Assembly (NCBI GenBank): GCA_017399065.1
Contig: JAFQEL010000008.1
Span: 1-64,000, forward strand
Length of the DNA: 64,000 bases
Reading direction: 5' to 3'
DNA from: Clostridia bacterium
GTDB taxonomy: Bacteria; Bacillota; Clostridia; Oscillospirales; Acutalibacteraceae
In this document: one piece after another, positions 51,570 through 59,189 of the stretch
Layout of the letters: each line of letters begins with the position of its first letter
Position numbering within the stretch: the stretch's first letter is position 1
Translations under genes and position numbers: made by a program
Notes under the pieces: generated by a model
Told to the model about the DNA's origin: nothing
Seen by the model: the letters and a program-made list of their open reading frames with translations, nothing else
The model's database searches: none

Positions 51570-53237
51570 TTATTTATATGTTACATTTGCAAATTCGTCG
51601 CTTTCAAACATCAGCTTACTGTGTTTCGATGAGTTGAAGCAGCCTGTCTTTACATTTTCTACAGTAACGTTTACCGTGTTGGTTTCATTTGCTGCAGAGA
51701 ATTTCGACTTCATAGCTGCGTTGTATTTTATGTTTTTGAATACAACGTTGTCTGCCGTAAAGTTATAAATTGGCACTGTGTCCATATCTCCGATTTCTTC
51801 TGTGAATATCGTGCACAGCATAGCTCTGCCGTCATCGCGGAAAATTTCGATATTGTCAAACGTTACGCCGTCAATACTGCCTTCCGCAAGCTCAACAACA
51901 ACCGCAAGCGAAGCTACTCTGTTGTTGTTCCACGTTGCGTCGCGGCATATAACTGCGCTGTCCTTGAACGTGATGTTACGCATAACTCTGTTTACTTCAC
52001 CGTGTATACCGTAGCATCTTGCCTTGCCTCCCCAAGCAACGCAGTCCGTAAACGTTATGTTTTCACTTGCCGAGGGCTCAGCTGCACCGAGCGCCTTTAC
52101 GTCAAACAGGTCATCACCGCTACGAGCAAAGCAGCGTTCAATCAGACCGCCCTGAGTGTTGCATATAGCAAATGCATCGGAATTCATCTTGTAACCGAAT
52201 ATGTCAACGTCCTTGATTTTTATATTCTGACAGCGGTAGGTGATAAAAGACCATTCGGGAGAGTTGATGATTTTCATGCCAATTACTTCAACGTTACTGC
52301 ACTGTGTGAATACAAGACCTCTGCGCTCTCTTCGGTCAAGGTGTGAAAGGTCAAGTACACCTCTGCCGACAAACTTTATGTTGCTGCAGTTATAGAAGTT
52401 TACAAACGGACGTCTTGTCAGACCGAATGCGTTGTCCTCTGCGGCACCTGCCTCAATGCATCTGTTTTCATCCTCCTGGCTTCTTATGTCGAATACATGT
52501 TCAGCAAGTACATAAGCGCCTTGCCTGAGGTAGACAATAAAATTTTCTTCGCCTTCAAAATGAGCATATGGTGTTTTAACAAGCTCACTGTCTACAACAT
52601 AAACGTTATCTTCACCATACTGCTTTTTATATTCTGTTATCTCTGCTTCTTCGTCTACTCGCTCTCTTACAAAAATCGTGTAGGCATGGGCCTGCGATGC
52701 GTAGTTAAAGAGGAAGGTGTATATGCCGAAGTTGTTGATACTTGCCGTCATAACTCCGCCCGAGCACTTTGTCTTTACTCCGAGCTTTTCTGGCAGGCAG
52801 ATTGCGTTCTTGATTCTGAAATCTGCCGAAGTCAGCTCGATATTGAATGAAAACTCTTCGCCTTCGTCGAAATATACTTCTGAAAATGAGTGTAATTCGC
52901 CGTACTGTGTCTCGCCGAGGAAAACTGTTGTTGCATAAACGGGAATATCCTTATCACCGATTTTTGCAGTATAGTAGGGGGAAATAAAAATACCGTTTAT
53001 ATCGTCGTATCCCTTGCAGCCTTCGTAAGCCTCAGGCTCGGAATCTGCACGGGATTTAAGCTCTTCAACGGTAATGCCCCACTCTTCAAGACTCTTAACG
53101 GCTTCTTTCGGGTATTCGAGCACATCAAAATCGAGCTTATCACTCGGCGGAGCAATAACAGCAGGGGAGAATACGGAAGAGAATGTTACGGCAAGCGTAA
53201 CAAGCATTTTGAATACAAATCTGAAAAAATCAAGCAT
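51570..53237 (-). CDS. Secreted GH28/GH49-like beta-helix glycosidase
   Basis: 555 residues with a signal peptide (FRFVFKMLVTLAVTFSSVFS). The N-terminal third is beta-rich. From about residue 280 the protein is a beta-helix with GRGVLDLSHLDRRERRGL, CSNVEVIGMKIINSPEWSF and MNSDAFAICNTQGGLIERCFARSGDDLFDVK. The NSDAF and SGDD segments match the two catalytic-Asp stretches of polygalacturonase/dextranase-type (GH28/GH49) enzymes. The likely substrate is a pectic or alpha-glucan polymer. GGAG precedes the ATG. Confidence 0.82.
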   Translation of the reverse strand: MLDFFRFVFKMLVTLAVTFSSVFSPAVIAPPSDKLDFDVLEYPKEAVKSLEEWGITVEELKSRADSEPEAYEGCKGYDDINGIFISPYYTAKIGDKDIPVYATTVFLGETQYGELHSFSEVYFDEGEEFSFNIELTSADFRIKNAICLPEKLGVKTKCSGGVMTASINNFGIYTFLFNYASQAHAYTIFVRERVDEEAEITEYKKQYGEDNVYVVDSELVKTPYAHFEGEENFIVYLRQGAYVLAEHVFDIRSQEDENRCIEAGAAEDNAFGLTRRPFVNFYNCSNIKFVGRGVLDLSHLDRRERRGLVFTQCSNVEVIGMKIINSPEWSFITYRCQNIKIKDVDIFGYKMNSDAFAICNTQGGLIERCFARSGDDLFDVKALGAAEPSASENITFTDCVAWGGKARCYGIHGEVNRVMRNITFKDSAVICRDATWNNNRVASLAVVVELAEGSIDGVTFDNIEIFRDDGRAMLCTIFTEEIGDMDTVPIYNFTADNVVFKNIKYNAAMKSKFSAANETNTVNVTVENVKTGCFNSSKHSKLMFESDEFANVTYK

Positions 53238-53524
53238 ATTTTATCTCCTTCATCATTGAATACTTCTTTGATTGCTTCGAGGTAACCGTAGCCGTAAAGA
53301 TCGTCCGGCTGCAGGTAACTTGTCTCAGTCCATTCATTCCAACTGTTTACGGTTATAAACGGAGCCTTCATAATACCGTTGGCTACAGAGTTATCTGTAA
53401 AGGATTCCACCTTTTTACAAGCAACCTTAAGTTTTTCAGGTGTATTATCTGTTACAACATTGTTGCACGCCTTCAGAAAACCGTCATTGAGGCAGTTCTC
53501 AAGAAACGGGCGGTCGTCATACCG
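53186..53524 (-). pseudogene. C-terminal remnant of a GH99/WbsX-like glycosidase
   Basis: The open frame reads YDDRPFLENCLND at its left, then APFITVNSWNEWTETSYLQPD and YGYGYLEAIKEVF, the C-terminal block of the GH99-like/WbsX family found in glycosyltransferase and glycosidase gene sets. Homologues are normally several hundred residues; only about 110 remain. TAA and TAG codons lie in frame directly upstream (53525-53530), and the far end runs over the start of the GH28-like gene. Loss by deletion is the simplest explanation. Confidence 0.78.
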
Positions 53525-53655
53525 TTACTAGCCGTAAAAAAATACGTTTGCGCCGTGTGATACCGCACAGTTGCCATATCATTAACTCCTTGCCAGAGTA
53601 ATTGAGCTGTATTAATTATATATAGAATAATAATTTTTTTCAAGATATTTTAAAA

Positions 53656-53686
53656 AAGCGTTGTGCTTTATTTTAACACAACGCTT
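53656..53686 (-). terminator. Terminator of the XRE-desulfoferrodoxin gene
   Basis: AAGCGTTGTG / CACAACGCTT, a 10-bp stem that on the minus strand ends in TTTTTTAAAA, directly after the stop at 53692. Confidence 0.85.
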
Positions 53687-53691
53687 CGGTT

Positions 53692-54276
53692 TTATATCTT
53701 CTTTTTCATCAATCCGTGTCTGTTGCAATAGATATACAGATAGCCTCTGCCTCTAAGTTGCAATCTTGTTTCTGCATTACCTTCGGGGTAGAGCTTTACA
53801 AACTGCACCTTGTCTGAAGTAAGGTGAGCGATAAACGAAATGAAATGTGTCTTTTCCATCTCGTGGTCTACCGTTACAAAGTATTCATCCTCTACTCTTT
53901 CGGTTTTTATTTCGTGAGCATTATCGGCTTCCTCTGCTTCAAGTATAGGCAACGTTATTCCGCAGCAGCTGATTAATGCATCACCGGTTGTGTGTATAAT
54001 ATTGCTGCATATCGGGCAGACGTAAAACCTTGAGCGGAGAATGTTTGACGAAACGTTTTTGTTTGTTACCGTGTTGCCTGACATCAGCTCCATTACCGAA
54101 ACGCCGAGTGCACTGCTGAGCGGCTCGATCAGCGTTATATCGGGCAGACCTTTTGCTGTTTCCCATTTTGAAACAGTCTTACTGCTCACTCCTATTCTTT
54201 CTGCAAGCTGAGACTGCGTTATTTCTTTTGCTTCGCGAAGCTTTTTTATTGTTGCACCTGTAATATAATTATCCAT
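53692..54276 (-). CDS. XRE regulator fused to a desulfoferrodoxin (superoxide reductase) domain
   Basis: 194 residues. Residues 1-70 are an XRE helix-turn-helix (TIKKLREAKEITQSQLAERIGVSSKTVSKWETAKGLPD). From about residue 85 the protein matches desulfoferrodoxin: YVCPICSNIIHTTGDALISCCG gives the N-terminal Cys cluster region, then VDHEMEKTHFISFIAHLT with His ligands and YLYIYCNRHGL at the end with the Cys and His of the superoxide-reducing iron centre. Fusing an iron redox centre to a DNA-binding domain suggests a superoxide-responsive regulator. It has its own promoter and terminator. Similar fusions are known in Clostridia. Confidence 0.87.
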   Translation of the reverse strand: MDNYITGATIKKLREAKEITQSQLAERIGVSSKTVSKWETAKGLPDITLIEPLSSALGVSVMELMSGNTVTNKNVSSNILRSRFYVCPICSNIIHTTGDALISCCGITLPILEAEEADNAHEIKTERVEDEYFVTVDHEMEKTHFISFIAHLTSDKVQFVKLYPEGNAETRLQLRGRGYLYIYCNRHGLMKKKI

Positions 54277-54299
54277 ATATCTTTCTCCTTTGTGAGTCT

Positions 54300-54328
54300 A
54301 TTATAGTTTGCCTTTCGTTTGTGTGCAA
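54300..54328 (-). promoter_or_regulatory. Promoter of the XRE-desulfoferrodoxin gene
   Basis: On the minus strand TTGCAC (54323-54328) and TATAAT (54300-54305) with a 17-base spacer, 24 bases before the start codon. Confidence 0.78.
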
Positions 54329-54351
54329 CCTACGCTTCGTAGACAATAAAA

Positions 54352-54378
54352 AAAGAGGCAACTTGACGTTACCTCTTT
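54352..54378 (-). terminator. Terminator of the secreted protein gene at 54394
   Basis: On the minus strand AAAGAGGTAAC / GTTGCCTCTTT form an 11-bp stem (one G-U pair) with a 5-base loop, ending in TTTTATT. Confidence 0.85.
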
Positions 54379-54393
54379 CTGTTAGTTCTGTTA

Positions 54394-55059
54394 TTACTCT
54401 TCGCCGCGTACAGGCTCACCGACAACGTCAGGACTTGTGGGCATTGCTATGACACTGTCACCGTTGTCAATCTGCTTGAAGATTTCGTTACGTGCAGGGT
54501 CAACCATTGTAAAGCCGGTTCTATCACCCTTAAGAGCAATCTGCCACTTTGTAAGCATGGGGAAGTAAAGGTAGATAAGCTTCTGACCGGGTACGGAGTT
54601 CCAGATTTTGATTGCTGTATAAGCACAGTTAAGAACGTAACTCCAGTAGTTGGAATTGATGATCTTATTGCTTACAGTCTGAAGGTCGGATGCTGTGAGG
54701 TCCTTGCTGAGACCGATGTAATCTTCAGCAGTAAGGTTGCGGTAACGCCAAGCTTCAACGTTGTAGTAGAGACCGGGACCGTCTTCAACAGTTGTGCCGT
54801 ATGTACCTACTGTAACACCCTTGCCCTTGGGCAGTGTTACTGCACCGACGTTGATAGAGCCGTTGGTAAGATTTTCAATGTATATCCATGTGTGACCCGA
54901 CGTACTGTCAACGTGCTGTCTGTGGCCGATATACATTCTTGCTACAATGGGCTCGCCTTCGGCAGGCTGTTTATCAGCAGCGTATGCGGGGATGATTGCT
55001 ACACCGAAAAGCATTGCGGCGACAAGAATGAACGAGATGATCCTTTTGACATTTTTCAT
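54394..55059 (-). CDS. Secreted protein, possible permuted papain-like (YiiX/NlpC) hydrolase
   Basis: 221 residues with a signal peptide (KNVKRIISFILVAAMLFGVAIIPAYA). The mature part has HTWIYIENLTN (about residue 57) and then SYVLNCAYTAIKIWNSV (about residue 148), the His-first, Cys-later order of circularly permuted NlpC/P60 (YiiX/YaeF) enzymes, which act on acyl or peptide bonds of lipids or cell wall. This is a weak match, and a non-enzymatic secreted protein is possible. Of two close start codons the second ATG was used, because the first would leave only 3 bases after GGAG. Confidence 0.55.
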   Translation of the reverse strand: MKNVKRIISFILVAAMLFGVAIIPAYAADKQPAEGEPIVARMYIGHRQHVDSTSGHTWIYIENLTNGSINVGAVTLPKGKGVTVGTYGTTVEDGPGLYYNVEAWRYRNLTAEDYIGLSKDLTASDLQTVSNKIINSNYWSYVLNCAYTAIKIWNSVPGQKLIYLYFPMLTKWQIALKGDRTGFTMVDPARNEIFKQIDNGDSVIAMPTSPDVVGEPVRGEE

Positions 55060-55088
55060 ATTCATACACTCCTTTTTGTCTACAAACA

Positions 55089-55118
55089 AGTATATCACAA
55101 AAATGTACGTAGTGTCAA
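55089..55118 (-). promoter_or_regulatory. Promoter of the secreted protein gene at 54394
   Basis: On the minus strand TTGACA (55113-55118) and TATACT (55089-55094), 18-base spacer, 29 bases upstream of the start. Confidence 0.8.
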
Positions 55119-55201
55119 ATTAAAAAAGTATAAAATATGAAAAAAACGATAAAATTTTACAGCTTTATGAATTTTGATTTAATTGATTTTGACTAATTAT
55201 A

Positions 55202-55230
55202 TTGCAACGGCATCGGTTATGTGATAAAAT
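55202..55230 (+). promoter_or_regulatory. Promoter of the metallophosphoesterase gene
   Basis: TTGCAA (55202-55207) and TAAAAT (55225-55230), 17-base spacer, 33 bases before the start codon. Confidence 0.75.
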
Positions 55231-55263
55231 TATCCGGTAATGATTTGAACGGAGCGGATAATA

Positions 55264-56217
55264 ATGTCTTTTAAAGATTTTTGTGATAAGTATGCAAAGC
55301 AGATCAAAGCTATGTCCCCGAAGTACGACGTGATTTATGAGGTTTCTGACAAAGAGCCGATTACATTTGAAAAAAGTAATGAGGTCTTGCTTTCTGCAGC
55401 TGTTATAGCGGATACTCATCTGCCTGACCGTGTGGCGGCGGAGGCTAATCTCAGCAATTTCTTCAAGGATATATCAAACTCACCCGAAAAGTTTGATGTG
55501 TTTATGATGGCAGGTGATGTTGCCGACTACGGTCTCAATAAAGAATACGAAAGATTTTTCAGACCCATTGATGAACAGAAGGTTATACCGCATACCTTTG
55601 TAACGATGGGCAATCACGATGCACGCTTTTTCTTTAAGAAAAACAGTAAAATCATTATGGATAAGGTTGAAAAATATCTAAATATAAATACAGGCGGCAA
55701 AACTTATTATTCATACGACGTTAACGGCTATACCTTTGTTGTAATGTGCACCGAGAAGCGTGTGCTCGAAAAAGCTTATATCTCAAAAGAGCAGATGAAG
55801 TTTATCGACAGTGAGCTTGCACGCGGTACAAAGGACGGAAAGCCTGTATTCCTTATGTGCCACCAGCCTTTTGCTTTTACCCATGGTTTGCCCGAGGTGT
55901 GGGAAACCGGTGACCTCGGTGAGCAGAATGACGAGGTCAGAGCAATTGTTGAAAAGTATAAAAACGTGTTTTTTATTAACGGCCATCTTCACGGCGGTGT
56001 CTGCGACAAGGTTTTTGAAACGCTCAACGAAGAAAATGGCGTTTATTCAATCAGTGTTCCCGGCTACAGAAAAGAAAACAATTTCGGTATAACCGATTGC
56101 GGTGTCGGCTATTTCTTCGAGGTTTATGATGACCGTGTTGTTTTTCGTGCACGTAAATTCCTGACGGGTGAATACATAAACGGCGACTACTCCAGACAGG
56201 AATATAAAATCAAGTAA
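55264..56217 (+). CDS. Calcineurin-like metallophosphoesterase
   Basis: 317 residues. IADTHLPDRVAAEANL (DxH), MMAGDVADYGLN (GDxxD), TMGNHDARFF (GNHD), LMCHQPFAFTHG (CHxP) and INGHLHGGVCD (GHxH) form the complete two-metal site of the calcineurin-like phosphoesterase family. There is no signal peptide. The substrate, whether a nucleotide, phosphosugar or phosphodiester, is unknown. GGAGCGG precedes the ATG by 5 bases. The gene is a single transcription unit with its own promoter and terminator, within the carbohydrate region. Confidence 0.92.
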   Translation: MSFKDFCDKYAKQIKAMSPKYDVIYEVSDKEPITFEKSNEVLLSAAVIADTHLPDRVAAEANLSNFFKDISNSPEKFDVFMMAGDVADYGLNKEYERFFRPIDEQKVIPHTFVTMGNHDARFFFKKNSKIIMDKVEKYLNINTGGKTYYSYDVNGYTFVVMCTEKRVLEKAYISKEQMKFIDSELARGTKDGKPVFLMCHQPFAFTHGLPEVWETGDLGEQNDEVRAIVEKYKNVFFINGHLHGGVCDKVFETLNEENGVYSISVPGYRKENNFGITDCGVGYFFEVYDDRVVFRARKFLTGEYINGDYSRQEYKIK

Positions 56218-56224
56218 AAAAATC

Positions 56225-56256
56225 AAGCCTGCTTACTTTTGACGGTAAGCAGGCTT
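56225..56256. terminator. Bidirectional terminator
   Basis: AAGCCTGCTTAC / GTAAGCAGGCTT, a perfect 12-bp stem with an 8-base loop between convergent genes ending at 56217 and 56275; T-rich sequence follows on both sides. Confidence 0.85.
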
Positions 56257-56274
56257 TAACTTTATCAGACAGAA

Positions 56275-57327
56275 TTAAAGACCGAGTAAACGCTGGAAGA
56301 TATTTACGACTTTAAGACCTAAGTTGCGGAAGAAAGCAAGTATATGTGTAAAGAAGTTTACATTTATGTTGCCGCTTGCTTCGCCGGGTGTACCGTCAAA
56401 GTCAGAACTTACGGAATTCATCCAGCTTATCATACCTTCAGAGCCTTCAAGCTTTACTTCTTCGCCCTTGCCGTTTTCGGTTGTAACGTCAGGATATGTA
56501 CTGCCGTCAAGCATATGCAGGTCGTATGTAACAACCTTGGCGAGGTGATGGTTGTCGCTGGCGGCGGTGCCTGCAGGCTCGGTTACGGATGAGAAGCTTG
56601 AAAGTCTGCATTTTTCGGGGTTAGAGTTGCTTTTGCATACGTTATTCCAAAGAGGAAGAGTTACCATTGAGTAGTTTACAATGGGGTCAAGCTTACTGCA
56701 AATCATCCAGATTGCGATATCGGAGCATTTTGCTGCATCACTTGCTGTAACTGTACCTGTGCCTGCGATTGGGAAGATGCCTGCAAAGTACTCAGGGAAG
56801 GCGATTGCCATATTCCAGGTCATTTCACCGCCTGCAGAGCTGCCGCCGATGAAAATCTTTGTTGTGTCAATGTTGTCGCCGTGCTGGGCAATCATATCGT
56901 CGATTACTGCACGGAGCGGCTCGATAAGTGTTGTGTTCCAGTAAACGAGCTTGTGCTCGGGTGAACGGGGGAGGAGGATGAATGCACCGCCCTCGTCAAA
57001 CTTACTCTGAAGCTCTTCTGATGCCCAGTAGGGGAAATCACTGTCATCAAGCTGAGCGTCAACGTAATCGGCGTGACCGATACCGTGAAGGAAAATTACG
57101 AGCGGATATTTTGTGTTGTCGTTTTCGCCGACGGGTGAATAGTATGCATAGTCAAGTGCTTCGCCGCCTGCTTCGGGAGCAACGTCACTTTCAAATTCGT
57201 CGCGAAGTGCCTGAATACCTGCTGATGTGGGGAGAGTGTCTTTACGGCTGCTGTTTTCAGCTGCAGATACACTCATAGGTAATGTGCACATAAGCACAAC
57301 CATAATCAAAGCGATTATTTTCTTCAT
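56275..57327 (-). CDS. Secreted esterase (PHB-depolymerase/feruloyl-esterase type alpha/beta hydrolase)
   Basis: 350 residues with a signal peptide (KKIIALIMVVLMCTLPMSVSA). YPLVIFLHGIGHADYVDAQ gives the HG oxyanion strand, KIFIGGSSAGGEMTWNMAIAFPEYFAGIFPIAG the GxSxG nucleophile, and ICSKLDPIVNYSM the Asp strand, with SDNHHLAKVVTYDL carrying the probable His. This is the arrangement of the LpqC/Esterase_PHB and predicted peptidase groups that deacylate polysaccharides or polyesters. The C-terminal ~30 residues (THILAFFRNLGLKVVNIFQRLL) form an amphipathic helix like that on other secreted proteins nearby. Confidence 0.85.
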   Translation of the reverse strand: MKKIIALIMVVLMCTLPMSVSAAENSSRKDTLPTSAGIQALRDEFESDVAPEAGGEALDYAYYSPVGENDNTKYPLVIFLHGIGHADYVDAQLDDSDFPYWASEELQSKFDEGGAFILLPRSPEHKLVYWNTTLIEPLRAVIDDMIAQHGDNIDTTKIFIGGSSAGGEMTWNMAIAFPEYFAGIFPIAGTGTVTASDAAKCSDIAIWMICSKLDPIVNYSMVTLPLWNNVCKSNSNPEKCRLSSFSSVTEPAGTAASDNHHLAKVVTYDLHMLDGSTYPDVTTENGKGEEVKLEGSEGMISWMNSVSSDFDGTPGEASGNINVNFFTHILAFFRNLGLKVVNIFQRLLGL

Positions 57328-57363
57328 ATCGGTGACCACCTTAAATTAAAAAATTATAAAATA

Positions 57364-57392
57364 ATTCTAACAAAATAATAAACCAATGTCAA
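57364..57392 (-). promoter_or_regulatory. Promoter of the secreted esterase gene
   Basis: On the minus strand TTGACA (57387-57392) and TAGAAT (57364-57369), 17-base spacer, 36 bases before the start. Confidence 0.8.
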
Positions 57393-57422
57393 ATATTCTT
57401 ACTTTAATTTTACAAAAGCAAG

Positions 57423-59066
57423 TTATAACTCAACAGATTTTATAAAATTGTTGTTTTTGATTACACTGCCTGTACAAACTGTTTCAATTTTTAACGGTGC
57501 ATCAAAGCTGTTGTTTGTGAATTCAGCTTCACGCAGATACTCAAGGTGAACAAAATGCTCGCCGTAAACGGGCTTTTCAAAGCTGTTGCCTGTAACCGTA
57601 AGCTTGCCGTGTACAAATTGTTTTGATTTTTCGTTCATTACCTTAGGTGAATAAAGAATTACGGGTGCACCTTCGTACATATTTGCGTAGTTGCAGCTTG
57701 TGACGCGGTTGTTACGGAATATCACATGTGTTGTATATCCAGATTCAAACCAGAAGTTGCAGTCGTCTTCAAGAAGAAGGGCGGGCCCCCATACTTTTTC
57801 AAAGCGGTTGTTTTCGATTATTACTTCACCGCGTGTCGTACAGAGTACGCCTCTGCCGCAGGTGAGACCGAAATCGCAGTTTCTGACATAAAGGTTTGGC
57901 GTCCACGTTGCGTTTTCAACTACGTCCTTGCCGGTTTCGATATCAGGCAAAGCGGAATCAAGTGTTATGTAAATGTCAGTATCGTTGATTTTTGTAAAGC
58001 TCTTCACCTTTGCAGTAGCGTGCGGAATCAGCGTATTCCACTTGATAAAGTCAAGTTCATCGCCGACTTCAAATGCCTGAAATCCCCAGCTCTCATCGTG
58101 CATAAACCGCAGTGTCAAGCCGTTTTCGGCTTTGTCAGCTTCAATTATCCGCAGGTGAGTGCCGTGCACGTTGATGAAATCGTCGTGTGCACCGCCTGCT
58201 TTGCAACTCTCGACAAGTATATTGCCTTTACACCCAGAGAACTGAAAAAAGTCTGCGGTGCTTGCTGCTGTTCTGCCATCAGCAGGTGTTAAATCGCAGT
58301 TTCTGTAGGTTACGTTCTCGCAAAACTGTGAAACCATACCTAGTCCGTGCATGAATTTTATACGCAGTCTTTCAAAAACAAGGTTTTTGCATCGCTGGAA
58401 CAGACCTCCGGTCTGGTCACGTACAATGTTACGTGACTGGATTATTGCGCCGGCAGGAAAGTATACTTCTTTGTTTTTCAGCGTGCCTTTCAGTGTGTTG
58501 CCGTCGAGCATTTCTAAGCTTTCAAATTCAAGGTCGGGTCGGCTGAAGTCACGGAAAAAACCTGTTGCAGGGTCGAGGAGCCTTACCTGTCTTCTGCCAA
58601 GTACGTAATGGTCTTCCCAATAAGGTTTTCCGTTGTTATCATTTTCACCCTGCCATATGATGTTGTTGCCCTCAACTCTGAAAAGACATTCGGGGTTGAT
58701 TTTTATTACACATTCACCGCTGTTGTTTGAAACTACGGTGAATTCAGCCATAGTAGGGCAGGCATAGTCAACAGTAAGGTTTCTGACTGTGATATTACTG
58801 CATCTGTCAAAAACAAACGGAGTCATCTTGCCGTGCACAAGCACTGTAGCACCGTTGCCGTCAATTACAATATTCGATTTGTCTTTGAGGTAAATTGCGG
58901 CTTCTCTTTTGCCTGTCGGGTTTTCGTGCCTTTTCGCCGTATTGGTGCAATAATAGCCCTCAAGTTCAAACGAATCATCCTGACGAACATCATAAACTTT
59001 ATCTTTTTCAAGTGTGATATATGTACCGTCGTTTACTCTTGAAAATAATGTGCTCATTTCGTTCAT
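57423..59066 (-). CDS. GH110-like beta-helix alpha-galactosidase, cytosolic
   Basis: 547 residues, right-handed beta-helix, without a signal peptide. FVFDRCSNITVRNLTVDYACPTMAEF near residue 90 and ESCKAGGAHDDFINVHGTHLRI near residue 290 match the layout of family GH110 (alpha-1,3-galactosidases acting on blood-group B-type or linear alpha-galactose ends), where the HDD.INVHGT stretch is characteristic. The end is rich in beta-helix turns (LTVTGNSFEKPVYG, REAEFTNNSFDAP). Acting in the cytoplasm would require uptake of galactosides, but no transporter is adjacent. GGAG precedes the ATG. Confidence 0.75.
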   Translation of the reverse strand: MNEMSTLFSRVNDGTYITLEKDKVYDVRQDDSFELEGYYCTNTAKRHENPTGKREAAIYLKDKSNIVIDGNGATVLVHGKMTPFVFDRCSNITVRNLTVDYACPTMAEFTVVSNNSGECVIKINPECLFRVEGNNIIWQGENDNNGKPYWEDHYVLGRRQVRLLDPATGFFRDFSRPDLEFESLEMLDGNTLKGTLKNKEVYFPAGAIIQSRNIVRDQTGGLFQRCKNLVFERLRIKFMHGLGMVSQFCENVTYRNCDLTPADGRTAASTADFFQFSGCKGNILVESCKAGGAHDDFINVHGTHLRIIEADKAENGLTLRFMHDESWGFQAFEVGDELDFIKWNTLIPHATAKVKSFTKINDTDIYITLDSALPDIETGKDVVENATWTPNLYVRNCDFGLTCGRGVLCTTRGEVIIENNRFEKVWGPALLLEDDCNFWFESGYTTHVIFRNNRVTSCNYANMYEGAPVILYSPKVMNEKSKQFVHGKLTVTGNSFEKPVYGEHFVHLEYLREAEFTNNSFDAPLKIETVCTGSVIKNNNFIKSVEL

Positions 59067-59097
59067 ATTATCTTCTCCATGATAAACAGATATTGCT

Positions 59098-59126
59098 ATT
59101 ATACTTTATATATTATCAAAAGGCAA
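59098..59126 (-). promoter_or_regulatory. Promoter of the GH110-like gene
   Basis: On the minus strand TTGCCT (59121-59126) and TATAAT (59098-59103), 17-base spacer. Confidence 0.78.
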
Positions 59127-59129
59127 TCC

Positions 59130-59158
59130 TTTACTAACAGTTTGATTTATGGTAGAAT
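59130..59158 (+). promoter_or_regulatory. Promoter of the double pectate-lyase-like gene
   Basis: TTTACT (59130-59135) and TAGAAT (59153-59158), 17-base spacer. It is back to back with the GH110-like gene promoter, so the two may be co-regulated. Confidence 0.65.
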
Positions 59159-59189
59159 TAATTAAATTGCTCTGTTAGGAGATGTTGTT

